Notes: generated by a model from the sequence alone, not told the origin. Counted from the first letter of the stretch, positions 46,475 to 57,174 are shown. The stretch is DNA of 64,000 bases from Salvelinus alpinus (GCF_045679555.1 NC_092096.1:20684688-20748687), one strand, 5' to 3'. Numbers and translations are program-made.

Positions 46475-48052
46475 TCATGACTGTGCGCTGGGCGGCTCTG
46501 GCGGCTCCTGACTGGCTGGCGGCTCTGGCGGCTCCTGACTGGCTGGCGGCTCTGGCGGCTCCTGACTGACGGACGGCTCTGGCGGCTCCTGACTGACGGA
46601 CGGCTCTAGCGGCCCCTGACTGACGGACGGCTCTAATGGCTCGGGACAGACGGGCGGCTCTGAAGGCTTGTGACAGACGGATGGCTCAGATGGCGCTGGG
46701 CAGACGGATGGCTCAGATGGCGCTGGGCAGACAGATGGCTCAGATGGCGCTGGGCAGACGGATGGCTCAGATGGTGCTGGGCAGGCAGGCAGCTCAGACG
46801 GCGCTGGGCAGACGAGCAGTGCAGGCAGCTCAGACGGCGCTGGGCAGACGAGCAGTGCAGGCAGCTCAGACGGCGCTGGGCAGACGAGCAGTGCAGGCGG
46901 CGTTGGGCAGACGGCCGACTCTGACCTGCTGAGGCGCACAGTAGGCCTGGTGCGTGGTGCCGGAACTGGTGGTACCGGACTGGAGACACGCACCTCAAGG
47001 CTAGTGCGGGGAACAGGAACAGGGCACACTGGACTCTCGAGGCGCACTATAGGCCTGGTGCGTGGTACCGGAACTGGAGGTACCGGGCTGAGGGCACGCA
47101 CCTCAGGGCGAGTGCGGGGAGAAGGAACAGTGCGTACAGGGCTCTGGAGACGCACAGGAGGCTTGGTGCGTGGTGCCGGAACTGGAGGTACTGGGCTGGA
47201 GACACGCACCACAGGGAGAGTGCGTGGAGGAGGAACAGGGCTCTGGAGACGCACTGGAAGCCTGGTGCGTGGTGTCGGCACTGATGGTACTGGGCTGGGG
47301 CGGGAAGGTGGCGCCGGATATACCGGACCGTGCAGGCGTACTGGCTCCCTTGAGCACTGAGCCTGCCCAACCTTACCTGGTTGAATGCTCCCCGTAGCCT
47401 GTCCAGTGCGGGGAGGTGGAATAACCCGCACTGGGCCGTGTTGGCGAACCGGGGACACCATGCGTAAGGCTGGTGCCATGTACACCGGCCCGATGAGACG
47501 TACTGGAGGCCAGATATATTGAGCCAGCTTCATGGCACTTGGCTCAATGCTCACTCTAGCCCGGCTAGTGCGGGGAGGTGGAATAACCCGCACCGGGCTA
47601 AGCACACGTACAGGAGACTCCGTGCGCTCTTCCGCACAACACGGTGTCTGCCCGTACTCTCGCTCTCCACGGTAAGCCCGGGAAGTTGGCGCAGGTCTCC
47701 TACCTGACTTCGCCACACTCCCTTTTAGCCCCCCCCCCCCCCCCCCCCCAAGAAATGTTTGGGTGAGCCTCTCGGGCTTCCAGCCGCTCTGCCTTGCTAG
47801 CGCCTCATAATGCCGCCTCTCCGCTTTTGATGCCTCTAGCTCCGCTTTGGGGCGGCGACACTCCTCTGGCTCTACCCAGGGTCCTTCTCCGTCTAGAATC
47901 TCCTCCCATGTCCATTCCTCCTTGTACCACTGCTGCTGTTGCTGCTGCCCGTTTCCACGCTGCTTGGTCCGGGTTTGGTGGGTGATTCTGTAACGGCTTT
48001 CTTCCTGGGATGAAGGAGAGGACCAAAATGCAGCGCGGTTATTGTTCAACAT
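46475..48052 (-). CDS. Proline-rich LTR-element ORF (525 aa)
   Basis: A single open frame of 525 codons. It starts MLNNNRAAFWSS inside the 5' LTR, 64 bp before the LTR end, and crosses into the internal region. Residues 20-130 are hydrophilic and charged (RITHQTRTKQRGNGQQQQQQ, TWEEILDGEGPW) and may form a short helical region. A Gly run coded by about 20 C on the plus strand follows. Then come about 180 residues of repeated PVPPVPAPRTRPTVRL-like units, and arrays of SEPSVCPAP and PPASQEPPE. No protease, RT, integrase or zinc knuckle is seen. The position suggests a Gag-like protein of a pol-less element, but that is inference and I recognise no named family. The frame is intact here, whereas the other copy is frameshifted. 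Confidence 0.6.
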   Translation of the reverse strand: MLNNNRAAFWSSPSSQEESRYRITHQTRTKQRGNGQQQQQQWYKEEWTWEEILDGEGPWVEPEECRRPKAELEASKAERRHYEALARQSGWKPERLTQTFLGGGGGGGLKGSVAKSGRRPAPTSRAYRGEREYGQTPCCAEERTESPVRVLSPVRVIPPPRTSRARVSIEPSAMKLAQYIWPPVRLIGPVYMAPALRMVSPVRQHGPVRVIPPPRTGQATGSIQPGKVGQAQCSREPVRLHGPVYPAPPSRPSPVPSVPTPRTRLPVRLQSPVPPPRTLPVVRVSSPVPPVPAPRTKPPVRLQSPVRTVPSPRTRPEVRALSPVPPVPVPRTRPIVRLESPVCPVPVPRTSLEVRVSSPVPPVPAPRTRPTVRLSRSESAVCPTPPALLVCPAPSELPALLVCPAPSELPALLVCPAPSELPACPAPSEPSVCPAPSEPSVCPAPSEPSVCPAPSEPSVCHKPSEPPVCPEPLEPSVSQGPLEPSVSQEPPEPSVSQEPPEPPASQEPPEPPASQEPPEPPSAQS

Positions 48053-48369
48053 GTTTAATAATAATATAAACTGTGAACATTAACAAATAACAAAATAACA
48101 AACGTGAAAGCCGAGACAGTCCTATCTGGTGCAGAATACAAACACAGAGACAGGAAACAATCACCCACAAAATCCCAACACAAAACAAGCCTCCTATATA
48201 TGATTCTCAATCAGGGACAACGATTACCAGCTGCCTCTGATTGAGAACCATATTAGGCTGGACACAGAAACAGACAAACTAGACACACAACATAGAATTC
48301 CCACCCAGCTCACGTCCTGACCAACACTAAACAAGCAAAACACATAATAACTCTGGTCAGGACGTTACA
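47989..48369 (-). repeat. 5' LTR of damaged copy
   Basis: 381 bp, TG...CA ends, containing the ORF start codon at 48050-48052. Homologous to the LTRs at 58493 and 61163 in its outer two thirds. Confidence 0.8.
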
Positions 48370-49067
48370 CATGTGTCTGTGTGAAGAGAGAGAAGCCTCT
48401 GAGATTTAACGTTGACAGTAGATTTGCGACGGCTTGGTGACAAGACAACATTCCATTCTATGATTAGTGTCTGTGTGCTTGTCTGTGGGTGCCAGGGAGA
48501 CCCAATCTCCACTTTATTTAAGGAAAGGACCTAGTGTCTATGTTCCATTAGTATTCCTATATAAGCAAGCAGTAAATGAACTAGAGACAGATATTTGGCG
48601 CCATGTAAATCTTGATGTCTGTTGCATGAGAGCAAAATGTACCTTGTATACATTCTCTCATCACGTCAGGTGGGGTGTGTGTGTCAGAGCTGTGTGTAAG
48701 TTGACTATGCAAACCATTTTGAATTTTCAACACATTAATGTTTCTTGATGCAGTCACTCTCATCAACTATTAGCAAAGAGAGACTGGCATCCATAGTATT
48801 TATATTATCCCTTTGATTACAATGAAGAGCAAGACGTGCTGTTCTGGGAAACTACAGCTTAACTGGGTCTTTTTTTGCAGCACTTGATCACATGGCTGGA
48901 CAATAATCAAAATAAGACAAAATTAAAGCCTTGCTTTTGGAGTGTGGTGTCAAAAAAATATATCTTTACTATGGACAGATCCCTCCCCAACCAATTAATC
49001 TATATGTTTTAACGATGAGAGTTTACAATCTAAGGTAACAATAAGTAATTTAGTCTCTTCAACTTGT
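48370..49067. other. Unassigned intergenic sequence
   Basis: No gene, RNA or repeat boundary recognised. Confidence 0.4.
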
Positions 49068-49623
49068 TCAACAGCCACACCATTCATTACCAGATTCAGC
49101 TGAGGTGAGGTCTAGAACGTAGGGAATGATTTGTACCAAATATAATGCTCTTAGATTCAGAGACCAGTTTATTACTGGCCAACCATTCCAAAACTGACTG
49201 CAACTCCTTGTTAAGGGTTTCAGTGACTTCATTAGCTGTGGTTGCTGACACGTATATGGTTGAATCATTAGCATACATGGACACACAGGCTTTGTGTTAA
49301 TACCAGTGGCAGGTCATTGGTAAAAACAGAAAAGAGTAGAGGGCTTAGAAAGATGCCCTGCGGTACACCACATCCTGCAATTTTGACATTAATGAGGCTT
49401 CCATTAAAGAGTCTGAGTTCTATTAGATAGATAGCTCTGAATTCACGATATGGCAGAGGTTGAAAAGCCATAAAACATAAGTTCTCAACAACAGGTTATG
49501 GTCAATAATAAAGGCTGCTCTGAAAACTAACAGTACAGCTACCACAATCTTCTTACTATCAATTTCTTTCAACCAATCATCAGTAATTTGTGTAAGTGGA
49601 GTACTGTGCCCCTGCCCAGTCAT
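49068..49623 (-). pseudogene. Broken LINE reverse transcriptase
   Basis: Three minus-strand frames in order: WLKEIDSKKIVVAVLLVFRA (motif A region), GCGVPQGIFLSPLLFSVFTN (motif B), and MYANDSTIYVSATTANEV (motif C, where the expected YADD reads YAND), then LEWLASNKLVSESKS. Frameshifts separate them and both ends of the element are lacking. A family distinct from the other LINEs here. Confidence 0.82.
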
Positions 49624-50184
49624 GTGAAATCCATAGATTAGGGCCTAATGAATTTATTTCAATTGACTGATTTCCTTATATGAACTGTAACTGTGTAAAA
49701 TCGTTGAAATTGTTGCATGTTACTTTCATATTTTTGTTCAGTATTCACTTATTATTAACCAATATGGCATGTTCATGACAGTGTATCTGATTAGGTGAAA
49801 CAATAAACAAACAATCTCTTTACAAAAATACATATATTTTTTAGTTAGATTATGCTTGAATTTCATACCACCATGACTTCATTTGAGTGTTACCGTAAGC
49901 TTAGACTTCAATCAGCATGTCATACCACAGTTCATTTTCACCTTTCTCTTCATATTGTATTCACAACATTCTGAATTGTAATACATAGCATGACATTTTA
50001 ACTAATGTTCATCTCAAATAATAAAGAAAAATGTTGATTAGAGAAGGAGAGATTTCCTACTCAAGTACTATATTATGTTATACTACCGTAAGCTAAATGG
50101 TAAAGATATCATAATTCACATCAGTGGTAGTAGTCACAGATTGTGTTCCTGGAGGGGGGAAATAGCCACAGCTATGCTTAATTA
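49624..50184. other. Downstream flank of minus-strand GIMAP gene
   Basis: AT-rich, probably includes the 3' untranslated region of the GIMAP gene. I could not fix a polyadenylation signal. Confidence 0.35.
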
Positions 50185-53100
50185 TTAGTCATCTTCGAAA
50201 TCAAGTATTTGTTGAAATTCAATGACTCTCTGCAGCAATTCAGCAAGGAATGTGAATTCGTATGTTTGGACCTCTGCCAAATCCCTTGCCATATTTTGCT
50301 GGTTAATCATTCCCTCTGCCTCCTGATACATTTTCTCAGTGAAGTGCTTTCCTCCATTTCCTGCCACCATATAATCAATCTTCTTGATCAGCTCAACAAC
50401 TTGACTTCTATTCCCATCTTTGTTGTTGAAAACATGGAATCTGTTGCCACATCGTTGAATCACTTCTTGAAGCTTTGGATGACCGGTGCGTACATACTCT
50501 TGTATTGTTTGACCCTGAAGTTCATCCCCACGAGTAAACAGTACAATCATGTGATTGGAGGCCTCTGGTCCAAAGATTTCCTCCAGGGCCTCGATCGAAT
50601 TCTGCTCCTCTTTGGTGAATCTGCCCACCTGGATCACCAGCAGGAAGACGTGAGGACCAGGGGTTGAAACCTGAATACACTTCACTATCTCGTTTTTGAT
50701 ATCTGCAGCTTTTTTGCCTGTATCTAAAATCCCTGGTGTATCCACCACATGAATCCACCTATCACTCTCTTGAAGTTGATGCTTTTCACAAGTCCCAGTC
50801 ACAGAGTTAGCGCTGGGATGAGATTTGAATATGTTTTTGCCCAAAATGGTGTTTCCAACAGCACTTTTCCCCACTCCAGTTTTCCCAATCATCACAATTC
50901 TCAGGTCAGGACCTGAAAATAAAGAATTAATGCTTAGTGACCTATTCAGTGAAAACAAATGTCCTGCTAAACATCCTTCTTCTTGTGCTGGAAGAAATTG
51001 GATTCATACACTCAACAATATTTCCTGTGTGAAACTAAAGAAACAACTGCAAAAAAGCTACAGTATAGTTAGCTTTCTTTTTTTCTTTTTTTAAATTTTC
51101 TGACTTTTCTCATCAATACCTTTTCAACAGAACGTGCAGGAATTATATAAATGACATTCTGAATCAGCTGACGATAGTGAACAAATTGCACTGCTTGTTT
51201 TTGCAATTCGGTGTTGAATTTTGGGATGTGAAATATAGCTAAAGTGTTGCTCTCCTCTTCTCTTTTGCTCTCCAAACGTGCAGAGAGCAAAACTCTGGGG
51301 CTCTGGAGCTCTCTCATTCAATTCAATGAAGCAGGATAAAGCGGGATAAAAGCGGGATAAAAGGCAGGCATGACCCTCTTTAGATATCGGTGGGAAAAAA
51401 GGAAACCGCACACTGCTCTTGATAGTATCACTGACCTTTAATAAGCTTACATATCGGCCTCATGGCCTTAGCCAGAGCTTTTGTGAGTTTTTTTAATTAG
51501 CCCACATCCGTTCCACGCATCGAAAGGCGAGGCGAAGGAAAAACAAATGTGCTACCAAATATTTTACCTTTATTCAACTGGGCAAGTCAGTTTAGAACAA
51601 TTTCTTATTTCCAATGACAGCTTAGGTACTGTGGGGGTTAGCTGCCTTGTTCAGGAGCAGAACGACAGATTTGTCGCTTGTCAGCTCAAGGATTCGAACT
51701 TGCAACCTTTCGGTTACTAGCCCAACGCTCTAACCACTAGGCAACCCTGCCGCCCCTATAACAATATAACAATATGCATTTCATAAATATTCGAATAAAG
51801 TGTGTAAATAAGACGCATTAAACGCGTCTGTAAAACCACAATGAGGACATAGACCTACCAAGCAAGTTTTCATAAATCATTGGGTACAGTGTAAAAAAAA
51901 AACGTCAGAGTAATCTGAAATAGGGGCAAAATTCAGGGTTCAAACTCACAACATAACATAGATAGGCATTTCATCATATAAACCTTTAGGAAATAATGTC
52001 TGGAGGGTGAAAATCCAAAAACATTCTCTTTTACTCAGAGTGTTATTAATATCACCTCCCCTGTCTGATATCTTAACTTTCTCTATGCCACAAAATCTAA
52101 AGGTAGAAATGTCATGCTTTAGGTCATTAAAATGTACTGCGACTGGATAATCCCTGTCGTTTCTCCTGATTTAATTTTTATGTTCACTGATTCTCTGTTT
52201 GAGAGAACGAGGTTTTACCTACATAGCAGAGCCCACATGGACATTTAATAATGTAAATAACATGGGTGGTGGAGCACGTAATAATGTCATTTATTTGGAA
52301 CCGTTTTCCTATATGTGGGTGGCAGAAATATTCATATTTCATCATATTGTTGCACTGTGAGCATACTCTGCATTTATAGCTACTATTTGGAAGAGGGCGT
52401 AAAAAAACTGGCTTCTCCTCTTTAGATATCCAAATGGTTACCCACTGAAGTTTACAGCTTTTTTTCTTTCATAAAAGTCATGTGGTGGAAGTAATTTACG
52501 TTTTAATGAACTATCTTTTATTTAAAGTCAGTCTGAATTAATTGAAAACGGCGAAAGTCAAAAAAATACGTGAAGTAATTTCCGTACGTACACGGTCCCT
52601 GATTCAATAGCAGTTAGTTGTATTCATTAAAGTAATATGGGGTGGAAGCTATTGAAGTTAAGGAAATATTTCCTTATGTAAAGTAAATTGAAATTAATAG
52701 AAAATAAACAAAGTAAAAAAAAAATACAAAAAGCAAATGTCATAGATTGGAGGGAAGAGGTCCCTGGATCAATAACAGTTGGCTGTATTAATGCAGGTCA
52801 TATGGGGTGGAAGCTATGACGTTTTAAGGAAGTTTATTTTTTAATGTAAAGGCCATTTAAATTCAAATAAAATATCAAAAATCAACAAATAACAAATTAA
52901 TTGCCTTAGATTGTACAGACAAGTTCCCTGAACCAACCGCAGTTGGTTGTATTCATGAAAGTCGTATGAGGTGGAAGGTATTGTAGATTTAAGGAAGTAT
53001 TTTTTGGGACATATAATTCAATACATTTCATAGAAAAGAGCTAAAGTCAAAAACTACAAAAGTAATTGCCTTAGATTGTACAGACATGTCCCTGAACCAA

Positions 53101-53997
53101 TAACAGTTGGTTGTATTCGTGCAAGTGACATGGGGTGGAAGCTATTGAAGTTTTAAGAACGTACTTCTCATGTAAATTCAATGAAAATGTATAAACAAAA
53201 TAGTCAAAGTAAAAAAATACTAAAGTAATTCCTATGGATTGGACAGGTGAGGTCCCTGAACCAATATCAGTTGGTTGTGTTAATAAAAGTAATATGGGGT
53301 CGAAGCTATTCAACCTTTAATTTTTCACGTCAATTCAATTAAAATATATACTTTTTTTAATAGCCAAATTCAAAAAATGCAAACATAATTGGCATAGATT
53401 CTACAGACAAGGTCCATGAACCGATAGCAGTTGCATTCATGAAAGTGATATGGGGTGGAAGCTATTGAAGTTTGAAGCAAGTATTTTATACATATAATTA
53501 CATTAAATGTATTGAAAATAGAACCCCCCCCCCACAATTAAGAAAAAATAATAACATATGCAATGGATTGGACTGGTGAGGTCCCTGAACCAATAGCAAT
53601 ACTGTTAATGAAACACAATTTTCGGACAATTTAGGATGTTGCAGAACATTGTGTGAAACATCCTAAATTGTGGTGGATAATGCCGTTTCATGAAGAAAGT
53701 AGGCACATTTTCCCCGTTTTTCCCCCCACCTTCTCGCCATTAAAGTTAGTTAATGAGGAAAAGTATGCCTTTTCAGCATGAATGGAGGAGCCATTCAGCA
53801 TTATGTACGAGCCGGTGCACAGGGGACACGAGTATATTACTGAATACCGGGAATGAACGTCAAGCATAGAATATAGTGCATGGGCGCTAGATCTGCACTA
53901 TTAGCTGCCTAGGCTAATATAAAGCTAACTTCACCTCATTGCAAAAAAGTTTAATAATGTAATTCTCACCTTCAGGGATAGAGCTGCAACAACCCAT
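50185..53997 (-). CDS. gimap: GIMAP-family GTPase, two coding exons, 251 aa
   Basis: An AIG1/GIMAP GTPase of the septin-like TRAFAC group; family members act on membranes of lymphocytes and other immune cells. Proposed structure: exon 1 53997-53970 (MGCCSSIPE plus one base, donor gtgaga), exon 2 50912-50185 (acceptor ttattttcag). The phase 1 junction completes GGT. Visible motifs are P-loop GKTGVGKS (residues 19-26), a conserved Thr region (about 46-50), DTPG (67-70), the GIMAP hydrophobic box [11 protein letters not shown] (99-109) and TRGD (136-139), with about 110 residues after. No transmembrane segment. The start MGCCSS fits N-myristoylation of Gly2 and palmitoylation of Cys3/Cys4. The open frame continues upstream of 50912 to an ATG at 50958, but that is intron. 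The 3.06 kb intron contains Penelope, SINE and tandem repeats. Family assignment is firm; exon 1 is by splice logic. Confidence 0.85.
51400..52445 (-). mobile_element. Penelope-like element remnant (GIY-YIG end)
   Basis: The minus strand, within the GIMAP intron, encodes [10 protein letters not shown] (zinc-binding Cys pairs), then [19 protein letters not shown], a GIY-YIG endonuclease core as carried at the C-terminus of Penelope-like retroelements, and further on [20 protein letters not shown] and LFPKGLYDE, also typical. Frameshifts break it and the RT part is absent. A SINE is inserted at about 51560-51760. Confidence 0.8.
51560..51760 (-). repeat. tRNA-derived SINE in GIMAP intron
   Basis: Minus-strand head ggcggcagggttgcctagtg then gagcgttgggctagtaaccg, body ctgctcctgaacaaggcagc, and tail ttctaaactgacttgcccag. 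Confidence 0.85.
52470..53610. repeat. About 165 bp degenerate tandem repeat in GIMAP intron
   Basis: Seven diverged units, marked by tatggggtggaagctattga at about 52635, 52800, 52966, 53128, 53293 and 53449 with a weaker one near 52480. Each also contains gtccctgaaccaatagcagt. The units differ at many sites, so the array is old. Confidence 0.85.
53626..53671. repeat. Perfect 15 bp inverted repeat (hairpin)
   Basis: acaatttaggatgtt at 53626-53640 and its exact complement at 53657-53671 with a 16 bp loop. It lies just after the 165 bp array, about 300 bp from the first GIMAP exon. Confidence 0.75.
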
Positions 53998-54209
53998 CTT
54001 GTCTTAATAAAGATTAAAATGAATGAAGTGGAAAGGTGCAACTTTCCTATGTTTTATTTACAAACTCCATTAGAACCGCCCACACAACTGACCATACCTC
54101 TAAATAATTCAGTATATAATTAAGATGCAAAACATTCCTTTCAGATTTGCAGAGACGTGTTGAAGGTTTTGTCATCCCGTGGCAATTGCTGCAAAACGAG
54201 AAGAGGAAA
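53998..54209. promoter_or_regulatory. Putative bidirectional promoter of GIMAP pair
   Basis: The interval between the two divergent GIMAP start codons is only 212 bp and must contain at least part of both 5' untranslated regions. It includes a GC-box-like accgcccacac (54075-54085) and tataatt (54114-54120). A cttttcag-like tract at 54138-54144 could be a splice acceptor, in which case the plus-strand transcript starts further upstream, inside the other gene. Without transcript data the start sites are unknown. Confidence 0.5.
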
Positions 54210-57036
54210 ATGACAGGTAAGTGCAACATTCTAAAATCATCAACCATCTTAAGTTACTATTTTACTTTTCATAAAGAGATGTGAAATGTAGATTTTTTTC
54301 TCTCATAATTTGTTCATGTTTCTAATGTTTTATGTGATTGATTTAACAATATTTAGTTTGAAGAACGTATTGAGAAAATAACAAAGAACATCAGACACTG
54401 CTTTAATAAGGATCTTAACAATTTGGACATATGGGCGACATTTTCCTCATTTAAAAACTGTACACGGGTCTCTGCACAGTTGAGGTCACAACTGTACAAT
54501 TTTTTTATCCTCGCAAAGTTTCAAATATATAGTTGTAATTATATGCCTACAAAGCTTTTTGATAAAACACCTATTTATTGCCCAGAACTGTACAGTCGCT
54601 GCGTCACTACGGATTGTGTTGTGTACATTGTTAGATATTTATTTTAAGGCTGAAAAAACAGAGGTACAGTTGGAAAACACCAGTGCAAGAATAGTATTTT
54701 TTTTCTGGAGTAAGACAGGAGGAAAACAGGATTTTACTGGTGTTTGCTCTACTGTGAAATGTGTGTAGCAGAAGGAAAATGTTGCTCGATATGGTTTAAA
54801 TATATTCTGGAATACTGTTTGGTAATGTTCTTAGACTCAACTCAATTGTGTGTCCCTTGCAATGGTATCACATTACTAATGCAACACATCCTACAGAAAG
54901 ATCTAAGACTGTTATTGTTGTTTTAACTAGGTTATGGGGGAAAATTAACCATCGTTCTGTTTGGAAAGAAAGGAGCTCCAAAGAGTTCAATAGGAAATCT
55001 AATCCTACAGAAAACCGATAGAGATGGTTTTACCCATGATACGGAACTAAGTGAGCTGAGAGAGAATGAATTATATGCTGCAATCAACACCCCAGACATG
55101 TTTGGAGAAGGCAATAATCCAGACCAGCAAATTATCGACTGTATGGCACTTTCACACCCCGGCCCTCATATAGCCCTGCTTGTGATTCAAGATAGGCATG
55201 ATACATCAGAGGAGGTTAAACAGCAAGTTGAACACTTACGAGATATCTTTGGAGAAAAGATTACAGAAAACATCATAGTTGTGTTACCACACGGGGGTGA
55301 CACCGTTCCACTGGCAAGTTATTACAATCAAAACATGAAATATGCCCTGGAAGTCTTGAACAATTCTAATGATCTGCACAAAAAGTTACCAATGGACTGT
55401 AAGTTCTTCAAGTACACCTACGAAAAATACAGTGAAGGTGTTGTACTAAAAAGAAAGGAAACACTGTCGGAAAAGAGAAAGGCCCAAAAGATGTAAGATT
55501 AAAGAAATTCATTACATTTTATATAATTTCTAATATTGTCAAAGTCACTAAAAGCTATTATATATTTGTTATGGTGTACTTAGGTCTATTGACTATGATG
55601 GTTATCCTGGAACAAAATTCGGGGACCAATCAAAAACCCACCGGTAAGACCAAATTACATGAAATACATTTTATTTATTTTCTAACATTGTCAAAGGCGC
55701 TGAAACCTATTATTTGTGATGGTTGTATACTTTAGGTCCAGTGATCCTGGCAGCTCTCAGGATGGGCCGGCTAGCGGATCTGGAAACTCAAAGACTGGTA
55801 ATTTTTTTTTAACCTTTATTTAACTAGGCAAATCAGTTAAGAACAAATTCGCATTTACAATGACGACCTACCTCGGTCAAACCCTAACCCGGACGACGCT
55901 GGGCCAACGCCTCTAGCGCTGAGATACAGTGCCTTAGACCGCTGCGCCACTCGGGAGCCCCTCCCTTGGAATTTACTCAATGAGTGATAGCTATACCACA
56001 AGCAATACTAGCCTGCAGTGCGTGAATCTTTATATCAAGCCACTAGCCAGACTGTAGAACTCCTTGCGCGATGCAATACAAAATACACTATGCTTTTAAA
56101 CATTTGGCTAGTTTACATCATGCACATTCTGCTGTATTTTTTTTACATCAGTATAAAGAGAACATAATTTAGTTGAATATCCTTGCACCCATTTGAATCA
56201 CATTCGGGCTAACAAAAAAATCTATAAATTATAAGTAATATCCTGCTCTTACGTTTTAAATATGTAGGCCTATTGTCCCTCACCAATGATAAAACCTGAA
56301 TCAAATTAAGAGCATTAGGAAACTCATTGAGAGGCAAGGTATATTGAAGGTGGATGAAACACTGTCTAACTCGATTGCTGCTATTATTGTTTCACCAGGT
56401 AAAATAAACCATGAAAGCGATCCCAGCAACATTTTGAACATTGTGCTACTGGGACAGACAGGAACTGGAAAGAGCACAAGTGGAAACACAATCCTGAGAA
56501 AAAAATGTTTTCCATCGTTTGCAAGCTCGGTATCAGTTACAAAAAAGTGTCAGGTAGAAAATATGAAGATAGGAGGGACAGAGGTTAGGGTCATTGATAC
56601 CCCAGATTTCTTTAAGGATGATCTTAATCAACCAAGCAAAGACGTTGAGGATTGCATAAAGAGCTGTCAGACAGGGTTGAGTGTGTATTTACTGGTGTTT
56701 CAGATTGGCCGATTCGCAGAGGGTGAACGAGAGATCTTGAAAAAATTGGAAGATGCCTTGGGTACAATTAGAAAGAGAACATGTGTCCTCTTTACTCGTG
56801 GAGAGGACCTCAAAGATATGAACATTGACACGTTCATCAATCAGGCTGACACTCAACTGAAAGAAATAGTAAATTGCTGTGGGAGCAGACATGTGTTCAA
56901 AAACACAAAAAAAGACTACCAGCAGGTGATGGAGCTGATGGAGAAGATATTCCAGTTTCTGCCCAATGATCAAATGTCTCGTGACTTAAAGGACTGGGGG
57001 GGGAAAAATAAAGGTCATAGGTGCACAGTGAGTTAA
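54210..57036 (+). CDS. gimap: Two-domain GIMAP (pseudo-GTPase + GTPase), five coding exons, 442 aa
   Basis: Proposed join: 54210-54216, 54931-55492, 55584-55643, 55736-55797, 56399-57036. Every intron is GT-AG and junction phases (1, 2, 2, 1) keep one frame of 443 codons. Domain 1 (about 7-185) has a degenerate P-loop GKKGAPKSS (second Gly replaced by Pro), NTPD instead of DTPG, and PHGGD instead of TRGD, so GTP binding is doubtful. The linker (190-230, exons 3-4) is short, Ser/Gly-rich and hydrophilic. Domain 2 (about 240-425) is intact: GQTGTGKS (249-256), DTPD (297-300), VYLLVFQIGRFAEGE, TRGED (363-367). The protein ends CTVS, a possible CaaX prenylation box. Multi-domain GIMAPs (GIMAP8-like) are known. 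The alternative is two separate genes, because exon 2 also meets an in-frame TAA at 55494, but the spliced reading fits better. The first exon is short and least certain. Confidence 0.75.
55803..55962 (-). repeat. HpaI-type SINE in GIMAP intron
   Basis: Minus-strand head gggctcccgagtggcgcagc, body ggcccagcgtcgtccgggtt, tail ttcttaactgatttgcctag. Located 6 bp after the exon 4 donor. Confidence 0.9.
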
Positions 57037-57174
57037 TTTAGATCCCAGAGACAAAACTGAATTAATGTCACCAAATGATTGGGTTAGGTGCACTGGGGAC
57101 ATAACAGTGAATATGGTTCAAACAGAAATGCTCAGTACATATTGCACTGCATTGCTTGCTTTTTGCGGTTTTAG

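Larger units (their letters stand above)
45832..48369 (-). mobile_element. Proline-rich LTR element, damaged copy
   Basis: Minus-strand element with a 5' LTR at 47989-48369 (tgtaacggctttc to aggacgttaca), an internal region with the proline-rich ORF, and a 3' LTR-like piece at 45832-46203 of a different subfamily (closer to the 22637-type LTR). The 3' LTR lacks its outer end and the polypurine tract; an 18 bp tandem array runs directly into it. No matching target duplication is visible, so this copy is a recombinant or partial one. Compare the complete copy at 58493-61554. Confidence 0.78.

Noticed and set aside
46633..47360. Overlapping plus-strand frames with repeated LGRRMAQMA or GTGGTGL words
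   Set aside because: They are antisense shadows of the proline-rich repeats, open because the repeat periods are multiples of three.
46475..48052. Collagen-, mucin- or antimicrobial-like host gene
   Set aside because: The same frame recurs between matched LTRs with a target duplication at 58493-61554, so it belongs to a mobile element.
48467..48748. 93-codon plus-strand frame
   Set aside because: No domain, no splice context, no match elsewhere in the window; chance frame in AT-rich DNA.
50913..50958. N-terminal extension [14 protein letters not shown] of the minus-strand GIMAP
   Set aside because: A clear splice acceptor (ttattttcag) ends at 50913 and an upstream exon with matching phase exists; the extension is intron read-through.
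56344..56398. ATG at 56344 as the start of a separate single-domain GIMAP
   Set aside because: The residues before GKINHESD have no family resemblance and an acceptor (tttcaccag) ends at 56398 in the phase required by exon 4. Not fully excluded; recorded as the alternative in the gene entry.
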